Below, piece by piece: positions 36,001-46,626 of a DNA stretch of 64,000 nucleotides. A program made the position numbers and the translations under genes. Within the stretch, counting starts at the first letter, position 1, and each line of letters opens with the position of its first letter. Below the pieces are notes generated by a model. The model was given only the letters and a program-made list of their open reading frames with translations, was not told the origin of the DNA and did no database searches. The stretch lies in NCBI RefSeq assembly GCF_018991925.1, contig NW_024756914.1, forward strand, positions 11,156,314-11,220,313. Reading direction: 5' to 3'. The stretch is from Homarus americanus. Lineage: Eukaryota > Arthropoda > Malacostraca > Decapoda > Nephropidae.

Positions 36001-37484
36001 CCCCGATAATTCCTCGCTCCATTTGATGTAAGATCCAGTTAATGACTGGAGTCATGTAATATATGATCTGACTCTTCGGAGGATTCACATTGTTTTAAAA
36101 CGTATACACTCATTCCTGCTCAAAGGTCAAACTACCAACCGTTCAGAGGTCGAGTCACATCGACCCCATGGCTAACGGTACTTTTTGGGGGACTTTACAT
36201 TATTAAGGTTCTGATGTATGAAATTATTATCTTAATATGAATGTGTTAGTGAGTTAAAAGCCGTCATCATGGGCCAGAGAGCGGGCTCTGTTACCGCATG
36301 TTTCCGCCACACATTGTTTACACATATCGAAACACTTATTCCCGACTGGTTAGGTTTAGCAATATTTGGAGGGTGGCAGGTTGTTCTGTTACAAGTGGAA
36401 TCAGGTTATGTTGAGCCATTTATCATCCTCAAACAGTGGGAGGCAAGCAACGTCCTGGCCACTGTTGACCTTACCGATACACTGTGCTGTATGACTGTGG
36501 GGATTGGTGAGCTGCGGCACTGGTAGCTGGAAGACTTTCTGTCATGAGATAACTGCTTGTTGGAGTTTTTGCCGACAAATTTTCGTAATACGACAACTAG
36601 TATTTGTTCAGTGTAGCCACTTCTCAGTTACACTCAGTTTGATCAGCAATTGTTCGCCAGCACTGACTACATCATCATGGGTGGGAAAATACACCTAGAT
36701 TTGCCTCCTCTTGTGAGACCTTTGATGATTTTACTTTCCCTTGACCATAAAGCAAGGATCAGAGACAGTAAGAATGGTTCACCGAGCACTTGTTTTACCC
36801 ACACTGCACAGCTCGGTGACGTCTCTGGTAAACACGCGACGTCTAGCGACCTCCGTGTTATACCCGCCTCTACTCCCGAGACCAATGTATCAACAATTAA
36901 GGTTATTTGTGCAATATGCGGGTGCACCAGGGAAGCTCATATCCGTCAGGTATAACAGTTATCACAGAAATAAGAAAACTTGTGATAAATGAATAAATGC
37001 CCACAAGCGATCAGATAAAATAAACACGTTAGGTCAGCCAGCTGAGTATTTGTTTGCAGAGAGTTCATATTTTTATTGTATCTCCTTAATTCTGGAATGT
37101 TTGTCAATATCTACAGGAAGGTGAGACATTCATCTTGATGTGTGGCCAAAAAGAACTCTGAACAAATCTAATAATCTTGGAAAAAAACGAAATTTAGGTA
37201 CATCGGTACGTGGGTTTCAGGCAAGCCGCTCTTGTTTCAAGATACGAGGGAAGATTTCTTGTAGTTTCTTAATTCTGCAATACCTGTGATTTACAACCAG
37301 AGGGGGACACACATACTTTTGGGGGAGGCCTTGTGAGATAATGTTCAGTTGTCTCCACATGAACGTACCACGGCCTAGGAGTGTGTGAGGGCAGAGGTAC
37401 GAGATGTGGCATCGCAGCGCCGTATTCATAGATGTGAAACAGTGGATTAACTTATTTGCCGGTTCTCTATGGTTTCGAAACAAA
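36001..37484. other. unassigned sequence
   Basis: Frames at 36269-36526 and 36650-36992 overlap on both strands without domains. The word TTAAAACG... near 36095 and AT-rich stretches show no repeat structure. No gene was supported. Confidence 0.35.
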
Positions 37485-37706
37485 ACGGCCCAAACCAAAG
37501 CGGCCCCACTCCACTATAACCATAACCAAAGCGGCCCCACTCCACTATAACCATAACCAAAGCGGCCCCACTCTAACCAGAACCAAAGCGGCCCCACTCT
37601 AATCAGAACGGCCCCACTCTAACCAGAACGGCCCCACTCTAACCATAACCAAAGCGGCCCCACCCTAACCATAACGGCCTCACTCTAACCAAAGCGGCCC
37701 CACCCT
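37485..37706. repeat. minisatellite of ~24-31-bp units (AAAGCGGCCCCACTC)
   Basis: About nine units of AACCAAAGCGGCCCCACTC with variable spacers (CACTATAACCAT, TAACCAG, or AATCAGAACGG). Length variation is in the spacer and the core is conserved. Confidence 0.93.
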
Positions 37707-37796
37707 GTGACACTCGGTCGTGGCTACACAACACCGCTGTATGACATAAACCATCCATGTGATAAGTGTTCTTAGCATTGATGTGTTGTCCCGCAA

Positions 37797-38690
37797 ACAA
37801 GGTAATGTTGCTGTTTACGTCCACTAACAGGGTAATGTTGCTGTTTACGTCCACTAACAGGGTAATGTTGCTGTTTTATGTCCACTAACAGGGTAATGTT
37901 GCTGTTTTACGTCCACAAACAGGGTAATGTTGCTGTTTAACGTCCACAAACAGGGTAATGTTGCTGTTTTACGTCCACTAACAGGGTAATGTTGCTGTTT
38001 TACGTCCACTAACAGGGTAATGTTGCTGTTTTACGTCCACTAACAGGGTAATGTTGCTGTTTTACGTCCACTAACAGGGTAATGTTGCTGTTTTACGTCC
38101 ACTAACAGGGTAATGTTGCTGTTTTACGTCCACTAACAGGGTAATGTTGCTGTTTTACGTCCACTAACAGGGTAATGTTGCTGTTTTACGTCCACTAACA
38201 GGGTAATGTTGCTGTTTTACGTCCACTAACAGGGTAATGTTGCTGTTTTACGTCCACTAACAGGGTAATGTTGCTGTTTTACGTCCACAAACAGGGTAAT
38301 GTTGCTGTTTTGCGTCCACTAACAGGGTAATGTTGCTGTTTTACGTCCACAAACAGGGTAATGTTGCTGTTTTACGCCCACAAACAGCGTAATTTCACTG
38401 TTTTTATTACGTCCACTAACAGGGTAATGTTGCTGTTTTTATGCCCACAAACAGGGTAATGTCGCTGTTTTACGCCCACAAACAGGGTAATGTTGCTGTT
38501 TTACGTCCACAACAGGGTAATGTTGCTGTTTTACGTCCACTAACAGGGTAATGCTGTTGCTTTATGCCCACAAACAGGGTAATGTCGCTGTTTTACGCCC
38601 ACAAACAGGGTAATGTCGCTGTTTTATGCCCACAAACAGGGTATCGTCGCTATGTTTTATGCCCACAAACAGGGTAATGTCGCGGGTTGT
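37797..38690. repeat. 31-bp minisatellite containing TAACAGGGTAAT
   Basis: About 29 units with core CACTAACAGGGTAATGTTGC then TGTTTTACGTC. Variants cluster: CACAAACAGGG units dominate after 38280, and GCCCACAAACAGGG units with GTCGCTG dominate at the right end. It is homogeneous in the middle (37970-38280). Confidence 0.96.
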
Positions 38691-38799
38691 TTTCTGCCCA
38701 TTCATTACGCCTTGACTACATCGCTGTGTTTCCACATGTGGTACCCGAGCCCACACACACACACACACTCCTAGACCGTGGTAACAACTGAACATAAGT

Positions 38800-39088
38800 T
38801 ACTACAGTGAGTGACCATAAGTTACTATAGTGCGTGACCATAAGTTACTACAGTGAGAGACCATAAGTTACTACAGAGAGAGAGTTACTACAGTGAGAGA
38901 CCATAAGTTACTACAGTGAGAGAGTTACTACAGTGGGAGACCATAAGTTACTACAGTGAGAGACCATAAGTTACTACAGTGAGAGAGTTACTACAGTGAG
39001 AGACCATAAGTTACTACAGTGAGAGAGTTACTACAGTGAGAGACCATAAGTTACTACAGTGAGAGAGTTACTACAGTGGGAGACCCTT
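38800..39088. repeat. 23-bp minisatellite with a 17-bp short form
   Basis: Units GTGAGAGACCATAAGTTAC plus TACA alternate with short units GTGAGAGAGTTACTACA that lack CCATAA. From about 38880 the order is long-short-long, a dimeric higher-order pattern. Confidence 0.92.
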
Positions 39089-39696
39089 ATGATAGTTTTC
39101 CTGGGGGTGTCAGTCCGTCATGTTATTTTATCTGTCTCACTTTATTACTCACACATAGACTGGTTTTATTTCTTGGTTTAAATTAACTATTCTTAATAAG
39201 CTTTTGTTTGTATATGACGACACAAGATTATTTTATATCCGTAACATAATTAACTTATTGACGTCGGAACTTGAAATAAAAAGTCTTTATTTTGTGGCTT
39301 ATCAACGACTAACACGTCAGATAGTCTTTATCTAAGTCACCTGTTGATTATCCCTACACCTGATAACTTTATCTTTTATAGTTGAGTTTATCGCAATAGT
39401 CCCAGCATGAGTCACTCAACACCCGTTCATCCATCAGTGTTATGTTTGAAGGCCTTACCTGTTGAAATACATACCTACAACAACAGCTGTTATTAACCAT
39501 GTAAATAATCTTGACAAGTGAATTAGCTAAGGTTGCTGGTACCAATAACATTATAAGAGCCAAATAATTCTGACTTGCATTCTAAACCCGTGGGTATAGT
39601 TAGGTTAAAGGCAGGTTAGGCTGGGTTAGGTTAGGTTAGGTTAGGTTAGGTTAGGTTAACTTCGAAGTATCCTGGAATTAGTGTCTCTCCACTCAA
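39089..39696. other. spacer with a TTAGG-like block
   Basis: No gene was supported. A GGTTA tandem of about eight units lies at 39618-39658, immediately before the inverted composite retro-repeat. Confidence 0.5.
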
Positions 39697-39852
39697 TTTT
39701 TTTTACGGGGATTAGCCCACCCGGGCACAGGTCACTGACCCACATCAGGGCCTGGGGGGTGAAAATATACTACTACTACTACTAATAATAATAATGATAA
39801 TAATAATAATAATAATAATGACAATAATAATAATAATAATAATAATAATGAC

Positions 39853-39908
<56 letters not shown>

Positions 39909-39960
39909 TACTACTACTACTACCAATAATAATGATAACAATAATAATAATAATAATAAC

Positions 39961-40000
<40 letters not shown>

Positions 40001-40146
40001 GTAATAATAATAATACTACTACTACTACCAATAATAATGATAACAATAATAATAATAATAATAGTAATAATAACAACAATAATAATAATGATACGACTAC
40101 TACTACCAATAATAATGATAACAATAATAATAATAATAATAATAAC

Positions 40147-40199
<53 letters not shown>

Positions 40200-40242
40200 C
40201 AATAATAATGATACTACTACTACTACTAATAATAATGATAAC

Positions 40243-40304
<62 letters not shown>

Positions 40305-40359
40305 CAATAATAATAATGATACTACTACTACTAATAATAATAATGATATTAATAATAAC

Positions 40360-40394
<35 letters not shown>

Positions 40395-40870
40395 TAATAA
40401 CAATATTAATAATAATAAATAAGTAAATACACAAAAAAGATCAATAGTGAGAAACGATATATGTATGTGGTGTTGTGTTGTGTTGTGCTGTGCTGTGCTG
40501 TGTTGTGTTGTACTGTGCTGTGTTTGTTGTGCTGTGTTGTGTTGTGTTGTGCTGTGCTGTGTTGTGTTGTACTGTGCTGTGTTTGTTGTGCTGTGTTGTG
40601 TTGTGCTGTGTTTTGCTGTGTTGTGTTTTACTGTGTTGTGCTGCACTCTGTTGTGTTGTGCTGTGCTGTGTTGTGCTGTGCTGTGTTGTGCTGTGCTGTG
40701 TTGTGTTGTGTTGTGTTGTCAGGGAAACAATTGAGACCCTACAATTGTGTGTAAATGAGGCAGAAAGTCAGATCATCAACCTGGGACTTGGTCACATGGC
40801 AGCAGGGTCTACAACACATTATGCTTCCAATATCTTCCCAGTACCTCTCTGTCTGGCAGCACTCACCTCC
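39697..40870 (-). mobile_element. composite retro-repeat, copy 2 (inverted)
   Basis: In plus-strand order: LINE tail complement at 39697-39765 (TTACGGGGATTAGCCCACCC), AAT/ACT trinucleotide repeats at 39769-40420, a linker with GAGAAACGATATATG, (TGTTG)/(TGTGC)n at 40467-40718, and block X at 40719-40870 (CAGGGAAACAATTGAGACCC, then CTTCCAATATCTTCCCAG). This is the exact reverse order of copy 1 at 9233-9778, with both microsatellites expanded. Block X has a short frame ETIETLQLCVNEAESQIINL, which is also open in copy 1, but no known domain. Confidence 0.7.
39769..40420. repeat. (AAT)n microsatellite with periodic ACTACTACT interruptions
   Basis: About 650 bp of AAT units broken at quasi-regular intervals by GATACTACTACTACTACCAATAATAATGATAAC-like blocks, near 39907, 40013, 40091, 40210 and 40318. 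The blocks are spaced about 78-119 bp apart, so the array has a higher-order repeat on top of the trinucleotide. Poly-leucine/isoleucine frames are artefacts. Confidence 0.95.
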
Positions 40871-41026
40871 TAGCCTAAGAGTCGCTGGGTCGCGCCTGGG
40901 GCACCCTACAGTCTCTCCAGTAGAAAATGGGTACCGGAAAAATGCTCAGTGTTTTGTATCATCGCTCCGTACCGGCTGACGTAGGCTACACGACTTGAGT
41001 AATAAAATAAAAATTGTCTCCGTGGG

Positions 41027-41175
<149 letters not shown>

Positions 41176-41271
41176 TCGAAAGACAGCATCATGCGATCTC
41201 AAAAGTTCAAGTTTAACAATATTGATCAAAATAGATAAAATGGCAGAAGATGGCTCTGCTCTGCCGTGACG

Positions 41272-41289
41272 ACCACACACACACACACA

Positions 41290-41336
<47 letters not shown>
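41272..41336. repeat. (CA)n microsatellite
   Basis: About 65 bp of CA dinucleotides with one CACCACAC interruption near 41295. Confidence 0.97.
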
Positions 41337-41337
<1 letters not shown>

Positions 41338-41339
41338 CT

Positions 41340-42335
41340 CCCCGGAGTGACAATGATTGGATGAATTTTGTGATTTATTTATTGTTATGAGTTTTTAAGT
41401 TGACTGGATGACTTCCTTGATCCCATCTACTGGCAGCTTGTCGTGAGTATTGATGAATTACATCATCACGTGTCCTGGTTGACAAGTTATTATTTCCTTA
41501 GATGATAAGAGTGAAACAGTTGCGTAAGGATATCTGAATCAGACCAGATATAGTGTTATCGTCGAGATGTAATTCTGATGTGTTGATGATAAGGCCAAGA
41601 AGATATATCTCACTTCTTTTAATACTTTTCTTAATTTACTGTACTCAGGGGGTTGATAACGCGTCCAAGGAATTAAGAGACGCTAGACGGCCCAATGTTC
41701 ACACACACACGACGTGACAAAAGGTACTCAAGTATTCTCAAAAACAGTTTAATAAAATGAGAAGAAAGAATCCAGGGAGTAGATATAGAGATGAATGAGA
41801 CTAATGAAGGTAGTGGACACAGTGGGATGGTTACTCTTGGTTAGAATAATAATAATTTCTCTCCGGGAGTCGACCAACAGAGAGGAGCAATGTTATGTTA
41901 TTAGTCCACATATTCCAAGATCCCTACATAATGATCATAGTGTTTTGAGGTAAAGGAAAACGTTACGATATATTAACGATACCTAAATGAGTCTAACTAA
42001 CGTTAATTAACATAATCTTACCTGACGTTACCTTATGTTAACTAACCTAACGTTACCTTATTTCAACTAACCTAACCTAACGTTACCCGACCTAGCTTAT
42101 CCTGAATTCAGTCTAACCTAACCTAACCTAACCTAACCTTTTCAACCTACAGATCAGTCTCACCTCAGTGTCAAGACCTGACTGCATTACTCACAATAAG
42201 CAAACTGTACTACAAGCTTTGTCACTACAGTTGTTAAACTAACTGATCATTTCACCCTAAGTTTACTGAACCAAATCTAACATAACATAATCTAACTTAA
42301 CCGAATTTAAACCCCTTAGGTAATGTGAGGGTGTT
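41340..42335. other. unassigned sequence with CCTAA-type words
   Basis: No gene was supported. Between 42000 and 42140 there is a high density of CCTAACCTAA, the complement of TTAGG, largest at 42115-42138. Orientation is opposite to the TTAGG-like blocks at 39618 and 44241. Confidence 0.45.
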
Positions 42336-42337
42336 TA

Positions 42338-42878
42338 ATCTAAAGGTGAACAAGCTTGGTGGGGAGCTAATCATGAGGTGAACAAGCTTGGTGGGGAGCT
42401 AATCTTGAGGTGATCAAACTTGGTGGGGAGCTAATCTACAGGTGAACAAGCTTGGTGGGGAGCTAATCTACAGGTGAACAAGCTTGGTGGGGAGCTAATC
42501 TTGAGGTGAACAAGCTTGGTGGGGAGCTAATCTTGAGGTGATCAAGCTTGGTGGGGAGCTAATCTACAGGTGAACAAAGCTTGGTGGGAGCAAGCTTGGT
42601 GGGAGCTAATCTCAGGTGAACAAGCTTGGTGGGAGCTAATCTACAGGTGAACAAGCTTGGTGGGGAGCTAATCTTCAGGTGAACAAGCTTGGTGGGGAGC
42701 TAATCTTGAGGTGAACAAGCTTGGTAGGGAGGTAATCTTGAGGTGAACAAGCTTGGTAGGGAGCTAATCTTGAGGTGAACAAGCTTGGTAGGGAGCTAAT
42801 CTTCAGGTGAACAAGCTTGGTGGGGAGCTAATCTACAGGTGAACAAGCTTGGTGGGGAGCTAATCTTGAGGTGAACGC
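42338..42878. repeat. 32-bp minisatellite containing a HindIII word
   Basis: About 17 units with core GTGAACAAGCTTGGTGGGG and then AGCTAATCT, followed by TGAG, ACAG or TCAG. The AAGCTT site occurs in nearly every unit. A degenerate patch with deletions lies at 42575-42640. Confidence 0.95.
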
Positions 42879-43009
42879 GTTGTCACATCGTCAGTTGCCA
42901 GGGTGGGTAGTGTAGGAGCCTTGGAGGTTATGCGACTCCAGTTGTTGTCAGTATAAACATGAGCGAGAATAAACACCTTTCATGTGACACCAATCATTCC
43001 TGTAGGAGA

Positions 43010-43450
43010 GTGGGTGAAGGAGGGGAAGGAGGAGAGGTTAAAGGGGGGTGGAGGAAGGGGGAGGAGGAGAGGTTAAAGGGGGGGGTGGAGGAAGGGGGAG
43101 GAGGAGAGGTTAAAGGGGGTGGAGGAAGTGGTAAAGGAGGGGAGGAGGAGGAGAGGTTAAAGGGAGGTAAAGGAAGGGGAGGAGGAGAAGTTGTGGGGTA
43201 AAGGAAGGGAGGAGGAGAGGTTACAAAGGGGGTGGAGGAAGTGGTAAAGGAGGGGGGGGAGGAGGAGGAGAGGTTAAAGGGGGGGTAAAGGAAGGGGAGG
43301 AGGAGAGGTTAAATGGGGGTAAAGGAAGGGGGAGGAGGAGAGGTTAAAGGTGGAGGAAGTGGTAAAGGAGGGGAGGAGGAGAGAGGTTAAAGGGGGGGGG
43401 TAAAGGAAGGGGGAGGAGGAGAGGTTAAAGGAAGGGGGAGGTGAGAGTGG
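43010..43450. repeat. purine-only G-rich minisatellite
   Basis: Tandem AGGAGAGGTTAAAGGGGG, GGAGGAAGTGGTAAAGG and similar words of variable length. The plus strand is almost free of C, with many G-runs. The arrangement permits triplex or G-quadruplex structure. No coding role is supported. Confidence 0.93.
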
Positions 43451-43763
43451 TGGGAGAGTGACTGAGAAGAAAAGAGAGAGAGAGAGAAGCCTTGACCTCA
43501 CACTACACCACACAAGGTCACCGTCATGTAAACAGAACATCCTTGAACAGGTGGACTGGCGGCCCCCTACCCACTTCCTGGACTCAGATTAATGTCGTCT
43601 TCCTCACCGCTGTTGCCATGCTAAATTGATTATGTTGTTTTGCTACGGTTATTTTGTTTCTTATAAGTGTATTTTTGAGGGATGATACGGAAACCAAGGG
43701 CTATGGAATATAGACCTAGGTGTAAACAATGATAGGGTTTTTTTTTTCGGAGTCGTGGAAAAT

Positions 43764-43928
43764 CAGTCTCTTGAACTTGTCTGCGTCAGTCTCTTGAACT
43801 TGTCTGCGTCAGTCTCTTGAACTTGTCTGCGTCAGTCTCTTGAACTTGTCTGCGTCAGTCTCTTGAACTTGTCTGCGTCAGTCTCTTGAACTTGTCTGCG
43901 TCAGTCTCTTGAACTTGTCTACGTCAGA
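43764..43928. repeat. 23-bp minisatellite, 7 units
   Basis: Seven near-identical GTCAGTCTCTTGAACTTGTC plus TGC units. The last ends in TAC. This is the cleanest small array in the window. Confidence 0.97.
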
Positions 43929-43929
43929 C

Positions 43930-44540
43930 TTTCAAGTTCTCTTTTTTATTATTTTTATATCCAAGTTAAGTGGACACGTGGCAATACTCCTCAGTGTCAG
44001 TCGTGTACAGTACTTGGACCCTAGTTTAGATCTCTTAGTTACAGCCCAATATGTTAACTTACTCGTTCCCACAGTTGTTACAAGAAAAAAATAACATGAG
44101 GCACTCCCAGAACCCGGGTAGTGATGTACAGTACATTGTTAGTGGACCGGAAAAGACAAATGCAAACGGCTTGAATAGGTTAGAATATTTCCTGTAGTGA
44201 CCGTAAAACATGACTGGTGCTGCCATTCGTACTGTATATGTTAGGTTATGTTAGGTTAGGTTAGGTTAGGTTAGGTTGTGGCTGTTGGGTAAAAACCAAG
44301 ACGTAAAATTCACTTTCCGGTTAGTTTGAAAACGTCCACAACGCGTTTTGGAAGTGTTCGATCTTTGAGCCGAACATATACAAGTGTGTACTGTGTAGTC
44401 AAGTTGACGACACAACGCCTGGGTGGAGGTGGTGCAGGGAGCCGACACTCGCCACACATCCTTCTTACTGTGCCTTCGTTGCTTGAATAGAGGTTGATTA
44501 TAAGATTTACTGAGCCTATTTCGGCTTTCCTATTGACTGT
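43930..44540. other. spacer with a TTAGG-like block
   Basis: AGGTTAGGTTAGGTTAGGTT lies near 44245-44276. There is no supported gene. The stretch 44280-44540 contains a frame on the minus strand that merges into the 42-bp array, which I do not consider coding. Confidence 0.45.
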
Positions 44541-44544
44541 TGTA

Positions 44545-46626
44545 ATGTAGAGAGTGTTGTCATCATAGAGACAGCTCAAAGATACATTGTAGATAGTGTT
44601 GTCATCACAGAAACAGCTCAAAGATACCTTGTAGAGAGTGTTGTCATCACAGAAACAGCTCAAAGATACTTTGTAGATAGTGTTGTCATCATAGAGACAG
44701 CTCAAAGATACCTTGTAGATAGTGTTGTCATCACAGAAACAGCTCAAAGATACCTTGTAGATAGTGTTGTCATCATAGAGACAGCTCAAAGATCACTGAG
44801 ATTGTCATCACAAACACTCAAAGATAAACAGCTAAATGGAGTGTGTAAAGACATCAAAGATCTTGTAGATAGTGTTGTCTCATAGAGACAGCTCAAGAAC
44901 AGATAGTGTTGTCATCATGAGACAGCTCAAAGATGCCTTGTAGAGAGTGTTGTCATCATAGAGACAGCTCAAGATCTTGTAGATAGTGTTGTCATCATGA
45001 GACAGCTCAAAGATCTTGTAGAGAGTGTTGTCACAGACAAAGACCTTTAGATTGTCATCATAGACAAAAGAACCTGTAGAGAGTGTTGTCATCATAGAGA
45101 CAGCTCAAGATACCTTGTAGATAGTGTTGTCATCATAGAGACAGCTCAAAGATACCTTGTAGAGAGTGTTGTCATCATAGAGACAGCTCAAAGATATGTA
45201 GAAGTGTTGTCATCATAGAGACGCTCAAAGATACCTTGTAGATAGTGTTGTCATCACAGAGACAGCTCAAAGATTGCAGAGATGGTTGTCATCATAGAGA
45301 CAGCTCAAAGATACCTGTGGAGTGTTGTCATCATGGAGACACTCAAAGATACTAGATAGTGTTGTCATCATAGAGACAGCTCAAAGATCCTTAGATAGTG
45401 TTGTCATCATGAGACAGCTCAAAGATACTTGTGATGTGTTGTCATATAGAGACAGCTCAAAGATACTTTGTAGATAGTGTTGTCATCATGAGACAGCAAA
45501 GATACCTTGTAGATAGTGTTGTCATCACAGAGACAGCTCAAAGATACCTTGAGGAGTGTTGTCATCATAGAGACAGCTCAAAGAATACCTTGTAGATAGT
45601 GTTGTCATCATAAACAGCTCAAAGATACAGCCAGTGTTGTCATCATCAGAGACAGCTCAAAGATACCTTGTAGATAGTGTTGTCATCCTGAGACAGCTCA
45701 AAGATACCTTGTAAGAGTGTTGTCATCATAGAGACAGCTCAAAGATCCTTGTAAGTGTTGTCATCATAGAACAGCTCAAAGATACGAGAGTGTTGTCACA
45801 GAGACAAAAGATCGTAGAGGTGTCATCATAGAGACAGCTCAAAGATACCTTGTGAGTATTAGAGACACTCAAGATTAAGATGTTGTATCATAGAAAGCTC
45901 AAGATACCTTGTAGATAGTGTTGTCATCACAGAGACAGCTCAAAGATCAGCAGAGAGAGTGTTGTCATCATAGAGACAGCTCAAAGATACCTTGAAGATA
46001 GTGTTTCATCACAAGACAGCTCAAAGATACCTTTAGATAGTGTTGTCATCTCAGAGACAGCTCAAAAGATACCTTGTAGAAGTGTTGTCATCATAGAGAC
46101 AGCTCAAAGATACTTGTAGATAGTGTTGTCATCATAGAGACAGCTCAAAGATACCTTGTAGATAGTGTTGTCATCGAGACAGCTCAAAGATACCTTGTAG
46201 AGAGTGTTGTCATCATAGAGACAGCTCAAAGATCTTAGAGAGTGTTGTCATCATAGGACAGCTCAAAGATACCTTGTAGATAGTGTTGTCATCACAGAGA
46301 CAGCTCAAAGATACCTTGTAGATAGTGTTGTCATCACAGAGACAGCTCAAAGATACCTTGTAGAGTGTTGTCATCATAGAGACAGCTCAAAGATACCTTG
46401 TAGATAGTGTTGTCATCATAAGAAACACTCAAAGATACCTTGTAAGTGTTGTCATCATAGAGACAGCTCAAAGATACCTTGTAGATAGTGTTGTCATCAC
46501 AGAGACAGCTCAAGATACTTGTATAAGTGTTGTCATCTAGAGACAGCTCAAAGATACCTTGTAGAGTGTTGTCATCATAGAGACAGCTCAAAGATACCTT
46601 GTAGATAGTGTTGTCATCATGAGACA
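44545..46626. repeat. 42-bp satellite-like array
   Basis: About 50 units. The core words are AGAGACAGCTCAAAGATACC, TTGTAGATAGTG and TTGTCATCA. Because 42 bp is 14 codons, the minus strand reads DDNTIYKVSLSC repeats. Many units (especially 44800-45900) carry 1-10-base deletions that break this frame, so coding is not supported. GATAG/GAGAG and CATCATAG/CATCACAG are the main variant positions. Confidence 0.95.

Noticed and set aside
36650..36992. Overlapping ~80-100-codon frames on both strands
   Set aside because: They are open on both strands with no domain. GC-richer local composition explains the lack of stops.
39618..39658. True telomere end from TTAGG repeats
   Set aside because: The blocks are short (40-60 bp), degenerate, in both orientations, and embedded in other sequence. 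Interstitial only.
39732..40434. Poly-leucine/isoleucine frames up to 229 codons
   Set aside because: Translation of an AAT/ATT trinucleotide repeat on either strand.
44310..44789. 159-codon minus-strand protein with SLSCLYDDNT repeats
   Set aside because: It is the edge of the 42-bp array reading into unique sequence. The frame collapses within the array.
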